A stretch of 64,000 nt of DNA from Colwellia sp. (GCA_002733765.1 NVWU01000004.1:1-64000), one strand, 5' to 3'. Numbered from the stretch's first letter, positions 16,626 to 25,359 are shown. Notes: a model not told the origin generated them from the sequence alone. A program made the numbers and translations.

Positions 16626-18089
16626 ATGAAAATATCAAGTTACTTTACAGGCGAAAAACTTACACAAGGGCAACAAGAGCTACTCGTCGAATTAGAGTGT
16701 TTTTTATTAGCAACTAACGTCTCAATATTTATACTCAAAGGTTACGCGGGTACCGGGAAAAGCTATTTAATGGCTGGCGTCACAAGATATTTAAAAGCTC
16801 AAAATAAACAAGTTGTGATTGTTGCCCCAACAGGGAAGGCTGCCAAGGTGATTGCGAGCAAAGTTGGGTACGAAGCCAAAACCATTCATCGTGTGATTTA
16901 TAGTAGTTATGAAAATGATAAGGAGCCATCAGATGAGTATATTCAGCAAAATCAAGATGAAATCTATTCGAGGATAAGAAAAAACGAAGATGCAGTAGAT
17001 TGTATTTATATCGCTGATGAAGCATCAATGATTTCTGATAAGTATAGTCAATCAGACGTAGGTAAATTTGGCTCAGGCTATTTGCTGCAAGACTTATTGA
17101 GATATCTTGATATAGAGAATACCCCTAATAGAAAGGTCATTTTTATCGGTGATAACGCCCAGTTACCCCCAGTGAGAAATATCTATTCCCCAGCACTTGA
17201 CGAAATACTCTTAAATGAAGCTTACCAATACAACTGCCAATCTTTTGAGTTAACGGAGGTTGTTAGACAAAAAGCAGAGAGCGGTGTAATGAAAAATGCC
17301 ACAGCTCTTAGGGATGCGATTGAGTTCAGTGACTTTGTTGAATTTGAGTTTGATACATCTTCAGATGAGGTTTATGCACTCCTAAACAAAGCCTTTCTGG
17401 ATAAGTATTTTGAAATCTGCAATGACAAGGTCGAGGGTACTGAAAACTCGATTGTTATTGCCCGCACCAATAAGCAGGTAAATGACTATACATGCGATAT
17501 CAGGGCCAAGTTATTCTCACCTGCCGCTCCGATTCAAGTTAATGAAAAAGTCATATGTGTTCGCAATTACCAAACTAAGAGCAACTTCATCTCCAATGGT
17601 GAATTTGGCCGAGTGACCAATATACTTTCAGATATCGAGTGTAGGGCTGTTGAAGTCAAGGAAAAGACCTATGAAGGGGTAAGGGTTACAACAGTAGAGT
17701 TACGCTTTATAGATGTCGAAATTGAGTTTACGGATGACCATGGGCAGCCTTACTTGCTTACAAGAAAGGTATTGTTAAACCTGTTGTATAAGTCTACACC
17801 AAGATTTGAAGGTATTGAAAAACAGGCGTTACACGTAGATTTTTATAATCGTTACTTAGCATTATACAAACCTGATGGAATTGGATATAAGGATGCGAAA
17901 CGCAATGACCCATACCTAAACTTTCTCCATATAAAGTTTGGTTATGCTATCACCTGCCATAAGGCGCAAGGTAGTGAGTGGCGAAATGTATTTGTTGATG
18001 CTTACCACAATCAACGAATGACTAAAGACTATAGATGGCTCTACACAGCAATAACACGAACAGCAGATAAACTCTATATTAAGCTGTAG
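16626..18089 (+). CDS. RecD-like ATP-dependent DNA helicase (SF1)
   Basis: A superfamily 1B helicase of 487 residues. Walker A is GYAGTGKSYLM near residue 40, followed by motif Ia VAPTGKAAKV. Walker B is IADEASMIS near 140, motif III IGDNAQLPPV near 180, and motif IV lies in the QTKSNFISNGEFGRV region. The UvrD_C_2 end is GYAITCHKAQGSEW and LYTAITRT. It is shorter than RecD2 and lacks its N-terminal HhH repeats. It lies 536 bases after the palindrome-flanked Gp2-like gene, and probably unwinds the element's DNA during replication or transfer. AAGGAATAAC precedes the ATG. Confidence 0.88.
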   Translation: MKISSYFTGEKLTQGQQELLVELECFLLATNVSIFILKGYAGTGKSYLMAGVTRYLKAQNKQVVIVAPTGKAAKVIASKVGYEAKTIHRVIYSSYENDKEPSDEYIQQNQDEIYSRIRKNEDAVDCIYIADEASMISDKYSQSDVGKFGSGYLLQDLLRYLDIENTPNRKVIFIGDNAQLPPVRNIYSPALDEILLNEAYQYNCQSFELTEVVRQKAESGVMKNATALRDAIEFSDFVEFEFDTSSDEVYALLNKAFLDKYFEICNDKVEGTENSIVIARTNKQVNDYTCDIRAKLFSPAAPIQVNEKVICVRNYQTKSNFISNGEFGRVTNILSDIECRAVEVKEKTYEGVRVTTVELRFIDVEIEFTDDHGQPYLLTRKVLLNLLYKSTPRFEGIEKQALHVDFYNRYLALYKPDGIGYKDAKRNDPYLNFLHIKFGYAITCHKAQGSEWRNVFVDAYHNQRMTKDYRWLYTAITRTADKLYIKL

Positions 18090-18107
18090 GCCAATACTAG
18101 CGGACAT

Positions 18108-18144
18108 AATCTAACTTAACCGACCGCATCGGTTAAGTTAGATT
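18108..18144. terminator. Bidirectional hairpin between convergent genes
   Basis: A perfect 16-bp stem (18108-18123 with 18129-18144) with a 5-base loop lies between the helicase gene and the convergent alpA-like gene. T-rich sequence follows only weakly. Confidence 0.65.
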
Positions 18145-18165
18145 TATGCACTTGTTAAGGCCTCT

Positions 18166-18477
18166 TTATGACATCACCTTCATCAGCCATTCGATTGACT
18201 CACTTAAGCTATTCGTTTTAAATTTATCCTTAATCCATGCGGTAACATCAACCTCAGCAAGCTGCCTTTTCTCTTTGGTGGGTGAAGATTGTTCAAGCTC
18301 ATCCCGTAGGTCTATTTTATCTTGTACCCATTCTATAACTTCAGTATCGACCCATGCGATAGCACGGTCACCAAGTGATACGGATTTTGGAAATAGCCCA
18401 TCATTCATGTATTTGTAAATGCTACTTCTTCCGAGTCCAGTGTACTCTTTAACCTCAGCCAATCTAATTAACGCCAT
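18166..18477 (-). CDS. AlpA-family transcriptional regulator (first copy)
   Basis: 103 residues from the ATG at 18477, which has AGAGGA eight bases ahead; a longer start at 18498 lacks a ribosome site. The AlpA helix-turn-helix is IRLAEVKEYTGLGRSSIYKY, followed by the wing FPKSVSLGDRAIAWVDTEVIEWV. It has an extra C-terminal helical tail of about 45 residues beyond typical AlpA. AlpA activates excision or integrase genes in P4-type islands; here it is one of three copies. Confidence 0.85.
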   Translation of the reverse strand: MALIRLAEVKEYTGLGRSSIYKYMNDGLFPKSVSLGDRAIAWVDTEVIEWVQDKIDLRDELEQSSPTKEKRQLAEVDVTAWIKDKFKTNSLSESIEWLMKVMS

Positions 18478-18618
18478 TTTGAATTCCTCTTGTTTCATTC
18501 AAAACATGAGGAGGCTCGATATTTTTTTACTGAGCTTTTTACCTGTAACTACCAAGTTAGTTATTGAGGTGGCATAAAGCTGCTAGCACCCTGTAATAGG
18601 TGCTAGCATTACTAGTTT

Positions 18619-18834
18619 TCAATTAATGTCGTAACCATAAAGCAGATTACTATCCCGTTGACCTATAACATTTTCAATCCAGGCAGATATTTCAGAATCG
18701 ACCCAGGCGACCGACCGCCCACCTAGTGACACATTAGAAGGAAACTTGTCTTCACTAATATATTGATAAATACGACTACGGCTTAAGCCTGTTCTTGCTA
18801 TGACCTGATTTAAGCGAATTAATTTTGTGCTCAT
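18619..18834 (-). CDS. AlpA-family transcriptional regulator (second copy)
   Basis: 71 residues, the standard AlpA length. The helix-turn-helix is IRLNQVIARTGLSRSRIYQY and the wing FPSNVSLGGRSVAWVDSEISAWI; the protein ends LLYGYDIN. AAGGA stands 8 bases before the ATG. The 87-base repeat at 18901 lies just upstream, and the same arrangement recurs at the shortened copy at 19869-20003. It probably controls excision functions of the island. Confidence 0.87.
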   Translation of the reverse strand: MSTKLIRLNQVIARTGLSRSRIYQYISEDKFPSNVSLGGRSVAWVDSEISAWIENVIGQRDSNLLYGYDIN

Positions 18835-18900
18835 GATGTTATTCCTTACATTGATTTTTTATGCGTTACTTATTAATAAAAGGAGGTTTGAATGGTTTGC

Positions 18901-18987
18901 GTCCATGGGCGTCCTGTGGTGTACAACTTACGCGAGCAAGCATGATTTAATCAATCCCAAATTATTATGCGTATGCATTGTTTTCAC
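18901..18987. repeat. 87-bp repeat, copy A
   Basis: Aligns without gaps to 20072-20158, with 14 mismatches in 87 (about 84 percent identity). Shared blocks include GTCCTGTGGTGT and AGCAAGCATGATTTAATCAA. It stands in the 318-base gap upstream of the second alpA-like gene; apart from it I see nothing coding there. It may be a promoter/operator or small-RNA segment duplicated with the gene. Confidence 0.7.
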
Positions 18988-19152
18988 TTTGCCTTCACTC
19001 GACAGAGGGGTTGTCTATCTGATTTTTTGTTCGTGGAGTTCTATGATAATAAGAAAGCAATACTAGGAGCTAGCCTAGTGTTGCTATGTCGACCTCGATT
19101 ATTTGGCCTTAAGTTTATTATCCCTAAACTCAACTACAAATAGTTTGGTGTA

Positions 19153-19872
19153 CTATATGGCAATGAAAAACGGCTCAAATAAGGAAGTACAAAAATAGTT
19201 GTGAGCAGGGTTGTAACCGTCCCTAGTACGGAATGAGGCAGTGTCAGCACCAGGTTTATCTGTAAAAAGGTCAGGTATCACACAAAGCATGTTAAAGCCT
19301 CGCTCATGCACTTCAAAGCTTGAGTCATTAAATATTACCCCGTATCCCTCGCCTAGCGTAGCGTAGCTAAATTTTAGCCCTAATGCTTCATCATCAAAGA
19401 TTTCATCATTAACGTGGTACCAGTATTGAGTGAGGATACGTGAGAAAATTCTATGTACATCTTTTGAGATTTCAGTCTTGTCACCTCTTGGGCTATTATT
19501 CTTTTCAGTCTCGGTCATAGGCATCAAAAAGTATCCTTCATGAATTGTCGAAGAGCCTTCGCGGTAAGTCTTCAATATCAAGCCTATCGATTTATCAGAG
19601 CCTGTATTTCGATGTTCGACGTCTCCTTGAACCCTATGAAATAAATAATCGAGAATTGATTCACTGCATATGTCTACATTGTCGGCGATGGTCAATTTCA
19701 CATTATACAAATAGATTCCGTACCTAGTATTAAGCCATCTGCAGTACATTTGATGAATCAACTCTAATGAGCGTGTAGTGTAATTAGCATCATCAGGTAA
19801 GTTAAATTCTTTAAATTTTGTCTTATTGAATATCTCATTTTCATCACCACTGTATTTATCATTAAAAATCAT
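19153..19872 (-). CDS. Hypothetical island protein
   Basis: 239 residues, family not recognised. It has mixed alpha/beta composition, no signal or membrane segment, and a hydrophobic C-terminus (FEPFFIAI). A Trp/Tyr-rich segment (LELIHQMYCRWLNTRYGIYLY near 35-55) and IFSRILTQYWYHVNDEIF near 145 may be structural. The start ATG overlaps the stop of the shortened alpA-like ORF (ATGA), so the two are translationally coupled. That places it under the same control as the AlpA module. Confidence 0.65.
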   Translation of the reverse strand: MIFNDKYSGDENEIFNKTKFKEFNLPDDANYTTRSLELIHQMYCRWLNTRYGIYLYNVKLTIADNVDICSESILDYLFHRVQGDVEHRNTGSDKSIGLILKTYREGSSTIHEGYFLMPMTETEKNNSPRGDKTEISKDVHRIFSRILTQYWYHVNDEIFDDEALGLKFSYATLGEGYGVIFNDSSFEVHERGFNMLCVIPDLFTDKPGADTASFRTRDGYNPAHNYFCTSLFEPFFIAI

Positions 19873-20003
19873 AACTCTGTCTCCGCGTCGTAACCTGAAA
19901 GTGTGTTGTTATCGGTATCTTTGATTATGTGTTTGTAAGTGCCTGAATTGCTAAAGCCTATTAACGTCACTACTTGTATTAATCGAATTGTTTTTGTTTT
20001 CAT
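19869..20003 (-). CDS. Shortened AlpA-like ORF (third copy, internally deleted)
   Basis: 44 residues, beginning MKTKTIRLIQVVTLIGFSNS and ending SGYDAETEL. It aligns with the AlpA copy at 18619 over the N-terminal helix-turn-helix and again at the last residues (TLSGYD with LLYGYD). It lacks the intervening wing and C-terminal helix (roughly FPSNV...GQRD). GAGGATAAAACA precedes the ATG. Its stop overlaps the next start. It may be a decayed gene kept for coupling, or a mini-AlpA that competes with the full protein. Confidence 0.65.
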   Translation of the reverse strand: MKTKTIRLIQVVTLIGFSNSGTYKHIIKDTDNNTLSGYDAETEL

Positions 20004-20071
20004 TGTTTTATCCTCGTTTGAATTTTATGAGCAGTACTCACTCAAATAATTAGAATCCAATGTAAAAAAAA

Positions 20072-20158
20072 GTCCAAGGACGTCCTGTGGTGTGTAGCCT
20101 GCGTGAGCAAGCATGATTTAATCAATCCCAAAATATTATGCGCATACATCATATTCAC
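20072..20158. repeat. 87-bp repeat, copy B
   Basis: The partner of 18901-18987, in the same orientation. It lies between the divergent shortened alpA-like gene and radC, 35 bases before the radC start. Its opening GTCCAAGGACGTCC contains the palindrome GGACGTCC. Confidence 0.7.
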
Positions 20159-20192
20159 GATGACCACCTCAATTATTAAAAGGAGCAACGTG

Positions 20193-20669
20193 ATGCATCA
20201 TGAACAAACAATAGAATACGTAACACACCAGCCCATGACGGCTGACCAGGTATTAGAAAAAGCGGCGGAGATATTGGCTAATAAGCATCTCACCAGTGAT
20301 GCATTTACTAGCAGTCAAGCAACTATGGATTTTCTTAAGTTCAAGTTAAGTAAATACGAACGAGAAGTATTCGCTATTATGATTCTTAATAACAAGCATC
20401 AGCTGATCGAGTACTCTGAGCTTTTTTTCGGGACAATCAACGCGGCAAGTGTGTATCCAAGGGAAGTTGTAAAAGCGGTACTTAATGAAAATGGGGCTGC
20501 GGTCATTTTTGCACACAACCATCCGTCAGGAGAAACTGAACCATCCCAAGCAGACATCGCTATTACTAAACGCTTAAAGGAAGCGTTAGCTCTGATCGAT
20601 GTTCAAGTGTTAGACCATATTGTTATTGGTGATAGCGCTACATCATTTGCTGAACGCGGGTTGTTATAA
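20193..20669 (+). CDS. RadC-family JAB-domain protein
   Basis: 158 residues with the RadC/JAMM-like catalytic pattern: an upstream Glu (YPREVVKAVLNENGAAVI) then HNHPSGETEPSQAD near residue 110. I chose the ATG at 20193, which follows AAAGGAG by 8 bases. RadC-like proteins are hallmark genes of integrative islands, next to DUF2787 and AlpA as here. The enzymatic role is not established; a metal-dependent nuclease or peptidase has been proposed for the fold. Confidence 0.88.
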   Translation: MHHEQTIEYVTHQPMTADQVLEKAAEILANKHLTSDAFTSSQATMDFLKFKLSKYEREVFAIMILNNKHQLIEYSELFFGTINAASVYPREVVKAVLNENGAAVIFAHNHPSGETEPSQADIAITKRLKEALALIDVQVLDHIVIGDSATSFAERGLL

Positions 20670-20751
20670 CCCCCTCTACATTCAAATCCAACTAATCACA
20701 TTTACAAATGCCGTAGCTACTGCGGCTTTAAACCTTAAAGAGAGTACCACC

Positions 20752-21171
20752 ATGAAATTGAACTTTAATAAGCAGCAGTGCTTTACTGTGCCTAAAGCTT
20801 TCTATCAATTACTCAATACGGAACTAGAGTCAATAAAAACACCTAGTCAGGAAATTAACATAATCATACTTAACTTCAGAGACCCTGGTTACTCACCTAA
20901 AAATGGAGGTTTTCATCCTGTAGAAGCTCGGCTAGAGAGAGTGGGGCAGCAATGGCAAATTGTCTATATTACAGACTTTTCCTTTCAAGGCTTGCCGTAC
21001 CCTGAGCTTACTGTAGATATAGATGTTTGTTTTATTAGTAAGGAGGTATTCAGCTTGTTATGCGGCTGGCTACAGAATAAAAGTGCTAATGAATTATTAA
21101 ATCAATTTATAGGGAATTTCATCGAATATCATTCAATGGATAGTTATCAGGTTAGCGTTAGCTTTGAGTAG
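20752..21171 (+). CDS. DUF2787 family protein
   Basis: 139 residues from the ATG at 20752, preceded by AAAGAGAG. Matches the DUF2787 pattern, with INIIILNFRDPGYSPKNGGF near residue 38, HPVEARLE, then YITDFSFQG and ELTVDIDVCF. The function is unknown. The family is a regular neighbour of RadC in gammaproteobacterial islands. It follows radC by 82 bases on the same strand and is probably cotranscribed. Confidence 0.85.
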   Translation: MKLNFNKQQCFTVPKAFYQLLNTELESIKTPSQEINIIILNFRDPGYSPKNGGFHPVEARLERVGQQWQIVYITDFSFQGLPYPELTVDIDVCFISKEVFSLLCGWLQNKSANELLNQFIGNFIEYHSMDSYQVSVSFE

Positions 21172-21330
21172 TCGATATTTATTGAAGTAAACCCATCAAA
21201 TTACACCGAGGCTCAGGTTCTCAATTAGGGAAAACGGGAACTTGCTAACCCTTATGTATCAAGGGCTCCACACCAAACAACCCTGTGAGGGGCTCAATTC
21301 CACGTTATACAACAAAAGAGGAAGCTGAAT

Positions 21331-21891
21331 ATGGCTGAAGTTGAAGCGATTAAAGAGAATGATTCTATCAAGTTAATCAGTCACTTATTGGAAATTAGAT
21401 GCAGTAAGCAAATGTCTGATATTTGGAACATAGGCTTGAACCTAGCATTACGAATATCTGACTTGTTGTCAATAAAATTTAGTGACATTCAAAGCGACCG
21501 ATTAGTGATTAAAGAATCAAAAACAGGCAAGTTAGCCAACATTAAATTAAACAGTAAAGTGATTAAATACATAAGGAGAATTCAACAAGAGCACCCCATG
21601 CATATTTACTTGTTTCAATCATACCGAAACCAACAGGCAATTAATGCAATGCCAAAACCATTATCAAGGCGTTCAGTGACTAAAGCGTTTGCGCTGGTTG
21701 GTGAGGAGTTGAAGCTTAACTTAGGTACTCACTCGATGAGAAAGACCAGAGGTTACCGCTTATATAAACAAACCAAAGATATTGGCAGAGTAATGAAAAT
21801 GCTTCGCCACGGCTCAGAGGGCGTGACGTTGAGATATATCGGTATAACTCAGGACAACATTGATAAAGATTTTGTTGAACTGGAGATTTAA
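21331..21891 (+). CDS. Short tyrosine recombinase (catalytic domain only)
   Basis: 186 residues, about the size of FimB/FimE, with no core- or arm-binding N-terminus. The full active-site set is visible: Arg in LALRISDLLSIKF, Lys in ESKTGK, His-x-x-Arg in THSMRKTRG, His in LRHGSEG and the Tyr nucleophile in TLRYIG. It is distinct from the P4-type integrase at 35405. It may invert or resolve DNA, or mark the edge of an inserted cargo block, since the defence genes begin right after its terminator. AAGAGGAA precedes the ATG. Confidence 0.85.
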   Translation: MAEVEAIKENDSIKLISHLLEIRCSKQMSDIWNIGLNLALRISDLLSIKFSDIQSDRLVIKESKTGKLANIKLNSKVIKYIRRIQQEHPMHIYLFQSYRNQQAINAMPKPLSRRSVTKAFALVGEELKLNLGTHSMRKTRGYRLYKQTKDIGRVMKMLRHGSEGVTLRYIGITQDNIDKDFVELEI

Positions 21892-21893
21892 GT

Positions 21894-21922
21894 AATAGAG
21901 GGGTGACGCCCTCTATTCTTTT
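21894..21922 (+). terminator. Rho-independent terminator
   Basis: AATAGAGGG pairs with CCCTCTATT and is followed by CTTTTCT. It lies between the recombinase gene and the convergent ABC-3C operon, so it may serve both. Confidence 0.75.
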
Positions 21923-21937
21923 CTGCTATTAATTATT

Positions 21938-23785
21938 TTAGACTGGAAATAACCCAAATCGGCCTTCATGTGGGTTTTTTGTAAAAATGGTTAAATTAAT
22001 GAGTTCTTCTGCCTCTAGAGGCGGGTGCTCATTTTCTACTATTATAATTTGGCTGTCTGAATGGTTTTTAATTAGATAATCATAGAACTTTTCTTTTAAG
22101 TCAGAGCCTTGTAAATTATCATCATCACCCTCTGGTTTATAATAAGCTAACAATGGTGAGTCTAATACAACAAATCCAGGGTGATAAAGTGAATTTTCTT
22201 TACAGAACTCCAGTAAACCAATAGTAACGGCTGCATGTGTAATAGCTCGCAAGCCTTTGCCTCTACTGCCTCTTGGTTTTCCTGAAATTACAAAGTCTTT
22301 AACAGTTTCATCAAAATAAACATCCTCAGCATTAGGGAAGTCCCATGCAACTAATATCCTTTCTATAGTTTTTGAAAATTTATTTAAAGTCATTTTTGAC
22401 AAGCTTGTTGGCTTAATTTTTTGGGTATCTTCCTCTTCAGGGTTATTAAGGTCAGTCTTTTGTTGTTGAAGTTTTGATAGTCTATTGAATAGTTCTAAAT
22501 TTATCTTTACCTCACTTTTTTTCTCCATGAAATCAGTGTATTGAATTTGATTTTGTTGGAAGTCTGGTGAAATTGCTTCTCGTATTTTATCGTCAACAAT
22601 TTTATAGCTATTTTCAATTTCTTTTAAATCGGGGATTAGTTGTGCTTTTTCATTGTTAAGCTCACTTACAGTGCTATCAAGATCTGCTACTAAATGCTGT
22701 ATTTTTTCAATTTCTTTTTTTGCAGCAAAAACAACCTGTTCAATATTCCCCTCACAGTTATCGTCAGAATGAGTCTCATCTGAAATAGAGCCACACAATG
22801 GGCATGCAACTTTTTCATAATGAACAAAAAGAGAACCTGTTTCTTCAATCCCTGCTAGTCTTTCAATGTCGATTTGATAATGTTTTTTTAACAAAGCAAA
22901 CCTTTCTAGCATTTCTTCAACTTCACTCGCTCTATGCTCAAAGTCTTCTTTCTTTCGTAATATAAGTCTTCGCTCAGAAATATGTTCATTAAGAGCACCT
23001 TGGAAGAATGACATGTCTCGTTTTTTTTCATCTATGGAAATGACAAGTTTTTTGATTTGTTCATTTAATTCATCTTCATCAAGATTTTTGTTTTCTATTT
23101 CATCGGTTAAATCTGCAATTAATTGTTCCAACATCTCAATTTTTGCAGCAATGCCAACAAGCTTGGCTTCTTGTTTGTCGCTTGGAACAATAGCGCTATC
23201 ATCAGCCCCAGTAAGAAGCAATTTTAACGCAGAGTATTCAGCCGTTTTACTTATGACTTGTCCACTTAAAAATGGAGATGTATTTCTAATAATTTCACTT
23301 TCGTCAACAACAACTAACCTTGCTAAATCACGAAAACTTAGGCTTCGTGTAACGCCTTGCTTATTTTTTCGCAAAACTTTTTCTAATAAACCAATATTGT
23401 TTAAGAGCCAGCCCGAAATATTATCTGTAGCACCGTGACCATGTTTTGCTTTTATTGGTGTGCCACCAGTAATCTTTATCGTGTCATCTAAAATGCCATC
23501 ATATCGCTTGAAGCCGCCTCCTTCTGTACTTCTTTCGAAAGTAAAGGGGGCTTTTTTGCTATCTTCGATAGATATTCTTACTCTATCAAACCCAACCCTT
23601 TCTGGTATGTCCCGTAGCGCACCTGAGCCACCAAGCATGAAGTCTATTGCTTCAATGAGAAAAGACTTGCCTGTATCTGATGCACCGCAAATTACATTTA
23701 GACCTGATTCAAATAAAATGTTGGCTGGTTCTTTCGTTGGGCTTAAAAATGAAAGTTTTTTTAATGTTAGTGAACCTTTACCCAT
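21938..23785 (-). CDS. ABC-three-component system SMC-like ATPase
   Basis: 615 residues of the AAA_23/SMC-type ABC ATPase class. Walker A GASDTGKSFLIEAI lies near residue 35. A central coiled coil (about 205-440) carries a zinc-hook-like CPLCG element near residue 325. The signature-like SRGKGLRAITHAAVTIGLLE and Walker B GFVVLDSPLL follow near 515-550, and the switch His is in VENEHPP. It overlaps the middle-component gene by 8 bases and is the last gene of a three-gene operon. In this class the ATPase is thought to sense or process nucleic acid and to license the effector. Confidence 0.85.
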   Translation of the reverse strand: MGKGSLTLKKLSFLSPTKEPANILFESGLNVICGASDTGKSFLIEAIDFMLGGSGALRDIPERVGFDRVRISIEDSKKAPFTFERSTEGGGFKRYDGILDDTIKITGGTPIKAKHGHGATDNISGWLLNNIGLLEKVLRKNKQGVTRSLSFRDLARLVVVDESEIIRNTSPFLSGQVISKTAEYSALKLLLTGADDSAIVPSDKQEAKLVGIAAKIEMLEQLIADLTDEIENKNLDEDELNEQIKKLVISIDEKKRDMSFFQGALNEHISERRLILRKKEDFEHRASEVEEMLERFALLKKHYQIDIERLAGIEETGSLFVHYEKVACPLCGSISDETHSDDNCEGNIEQVVFAAKKEIEKIQHLVADLDSTVSELNNEKAQLIPDLKEIENSYKIVDDKIREAISPDFQQNQIQYTDFMEKKSEVKINLELFNRLSKLQQQKTDLNNPEEEDTQKIKPTSLSKMTLNKFSKTIERILVAWDFPNAEDVYFDETVKDFVISGKPRGSRGKGLRAITHAAVTIGLLEFCKENSLYHPGFVVLDSPLLAYYKPEGDDDNLQGSDLKEKFYDYLIKNHSDSQIIIVENEHPPLEAEELINLTIFTKNPHEGRFGLFPV

Positions 23786-24272
23786 TATTATCCCCTGACA
23801 ATTTTTTTATTGATTGAAATTGCGTAGTCCATTTATCAAAAAAACTTTTCATCATATTTTTCAATTCATCGTTCGAGGTATTTCCATATTGGTTTGCCAC
23901 CCAAATAGAGCGTTCTTTTAGCTTTAATAAATACGGTGCACTAAAACATCCTACAAATGAGTTTGTAGTTTCGCTAGCCAAAAATTCAATCCCATTATTA
24001 GTTGGAACCCTAGTAACAAGACCTCTACTCATCATTAGCATTAGCCCATCATGTATTATATTTCGCCTTACAAGTAGTTCACCAGCGCGCATAGGTGCGG
24101 GTGCGTGCAAACTGTCAGGGCCATCAGCATCAGCTGAATGGACTACTAAATAATCAAAATCAACGAGTCGCTGTAAGTCCACGCTTTTAGGGAATAAAAA
24201 ATTTAATATTATCACGGCGCGAACACCTGATTCTAAAGAGCTATTGAATGGTGATTTTGTAAACTTATTCAT
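23778..24272 (-). CDS. ABC-three-component system middle component (MC2 type)
   Basis: 164 residues from the ATG at 24272; a TTG at 24281 is the alternative start. It matches the middle-component-2 pattern: FNSSLESGVRAVIILNFLFP near residue 10, DLQRLVDFDYLVVHS, PAPMRAGELLVRRNIIHDGL and a later GIEFLAS. These proteins link the ATPase and effector in ABC-3C systems. It is sandwiched between the two with overlaps on both sides. Confidence 0.82.
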   Translation of the reverse strand: MNKFTKSPFNSSLESGVRAVIILNFLFPKSVDLQRLVDFDYLVVHSADADGPDSLHAPAPMRAGELLVRRNIIHDGLMLMMSRGLVTRVPTNNGIEFLASETTNSFVGCFSAPYLLKLKERSIWVANQYGNTSNDELKNMMKSFFDKWTTQFQSIKKLSGDNNG

Positions 24273-25359
24273 CGTCCTCAACCCATTTTAATATATTATT
24301 GTTTGCTAATTGATGGCATATTCCTTGTTTATCGACAATATTAGTTACGGACTTCAAAGGGCTAGAGTCGATAGAAAGCTGTGCCGCTTGCTTGATTGTT
24401 TCGGTCATTTTTTCAAACCCGTGGGCATGTTCTGAATCACATACATCAATCACTCCTTGATAAATATCTTCCTGCAACTTTTCAAAAGTGCCGGAAGGTA
24501 CATTGTCTCTAGAAAAATTTCTTAGGGACTCTGCATGATAAAATCTTTCACGCTGGCGATTGAAGTTGTTTTTGTATTTATTTTTACCTTCAAGCCAGTG
24601 GATATTTTGTGGCTTTTCTCCTTCACATTCACCGTATGCAAATAATAATTGCTTAATATAATTATTTTCATTTGATGCTGTATTTGCTGGCGGTATTTCT
24701 GATTCCGGTCGTTGTGCTAATCCACCGCCAAATCGCACTGAATGAAATGGTGTGGTGGAGTGACCGTGAACTAGATCTGCAAGGGATACACTATCAAAAA
24801 TAGAAAAGTTAAAGCTATTAAAATATGTTAACAATTTGCCTGTCAGTGGAGCTTTAAATGTAGATGATATTTTTGAGGCTATTTTTTGCTCCCAAGCACC
24901 ACGTATCTTGTTTTTTAATTCTTCAGGTTTTGCAAAAAAATTAGCAAGCGTTGTACCAATGCCTTTTGGTGCAATAAAGTAATATTTTCGAGGAACTGTA
25001 TATTCACCAGTATATGAAAAATATATTATTTTACCGAACTCAACCCAAACATCGCTAGGTGCAAGAGGGTGGTCATAGAATTTACATTGATAATTATCCC
25101 AACCACCCGAAAATGTATTGTCGGTTAGAAACCCAACAACATCTAACCCTTTATCTCCCGTGCCAGCGTATCTTACAACTTTATGATATGAACTTTCGTG
25201 TGAAGATGCGTACTCTTCTGTAAATTCTTCCCATTCATCGGGAGAAAAACTTTCTATTCTTTTGGTTTTAGGAATTGGTATGCCATTAACTACGTGTTCA
25301 GATGAATACACGTTGTTTTTTGAATTAGGCTCTAATTTTTTAAAGTCATTCGGTTCCAT
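24265..25359 (-). CDS. ABC-three-component system effector with nuclease-like N-terminus
   Basis: 364 residues from the ATG at 25359; a GTG lies 12 bases earlier. The N-terminal 110 residues read as a restriction-endonuclease fold: EWEEFTEEY, then GDKGLDVVGFL and WDNYQCKFYD, giving the Glu...Asp...Gln-x-Lys spacing of Mrr-like nucleases. The C-terminal half should be the ABC-3C C-terminal domain that docks on the middle component (QRERFYHAESLRNFSRD near 275). It is the first gene of the operon. The likely outcome is DNA cleavage when the ATPase is triggered; this is inference from the family. Confidence 0.8.
   Translation of the reverse strand: MEPNDFKKLEPNSKNNVYSSEHVVNGIPIPKTKRIESFSPDEWEEFTEEYASSHESSYHKVVRYAGTGDKGLDVVGFLTDNTFSGGWDNYQCKFYDHPLAPSDVWVEFGKIIYFSYTGEYTVPRKYYFIAPKGIGTTLANFFAKPEELKNKIRGAWEQKIASKISSTFKAPLTGKLLTYFNSFNFSIFDSVSLADLVHGHSTTPFHSVRFGGGLAQRPESEIPPANTASNENNYIKQLLFAYGECEGEKPQNIHWLEGKNKYKNNFNRQRERFYHAESLRNFSRDNVPSGTFEKLQEDIYQGVIDVCDSEHAHGFEKMTETIKQAAQLSIDSSPLKSVTNIVDKQGICHQLANNNILKWVEDDE

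Noticed and set aside
18827-19066. A 79-residue plus-strand frame upstream of the second alpA-like gene
   Set aside because: It overlaps the 87-bp repeat, and the matching repeat at 20072 does not keep the frame as a gene.
20103-20192. A longer RadC reading frame starting in the repeat
   Set aside because: The first start lies inside the repeat without a ribosome site; AAAGGAG clearly marks the ATG at 20193.
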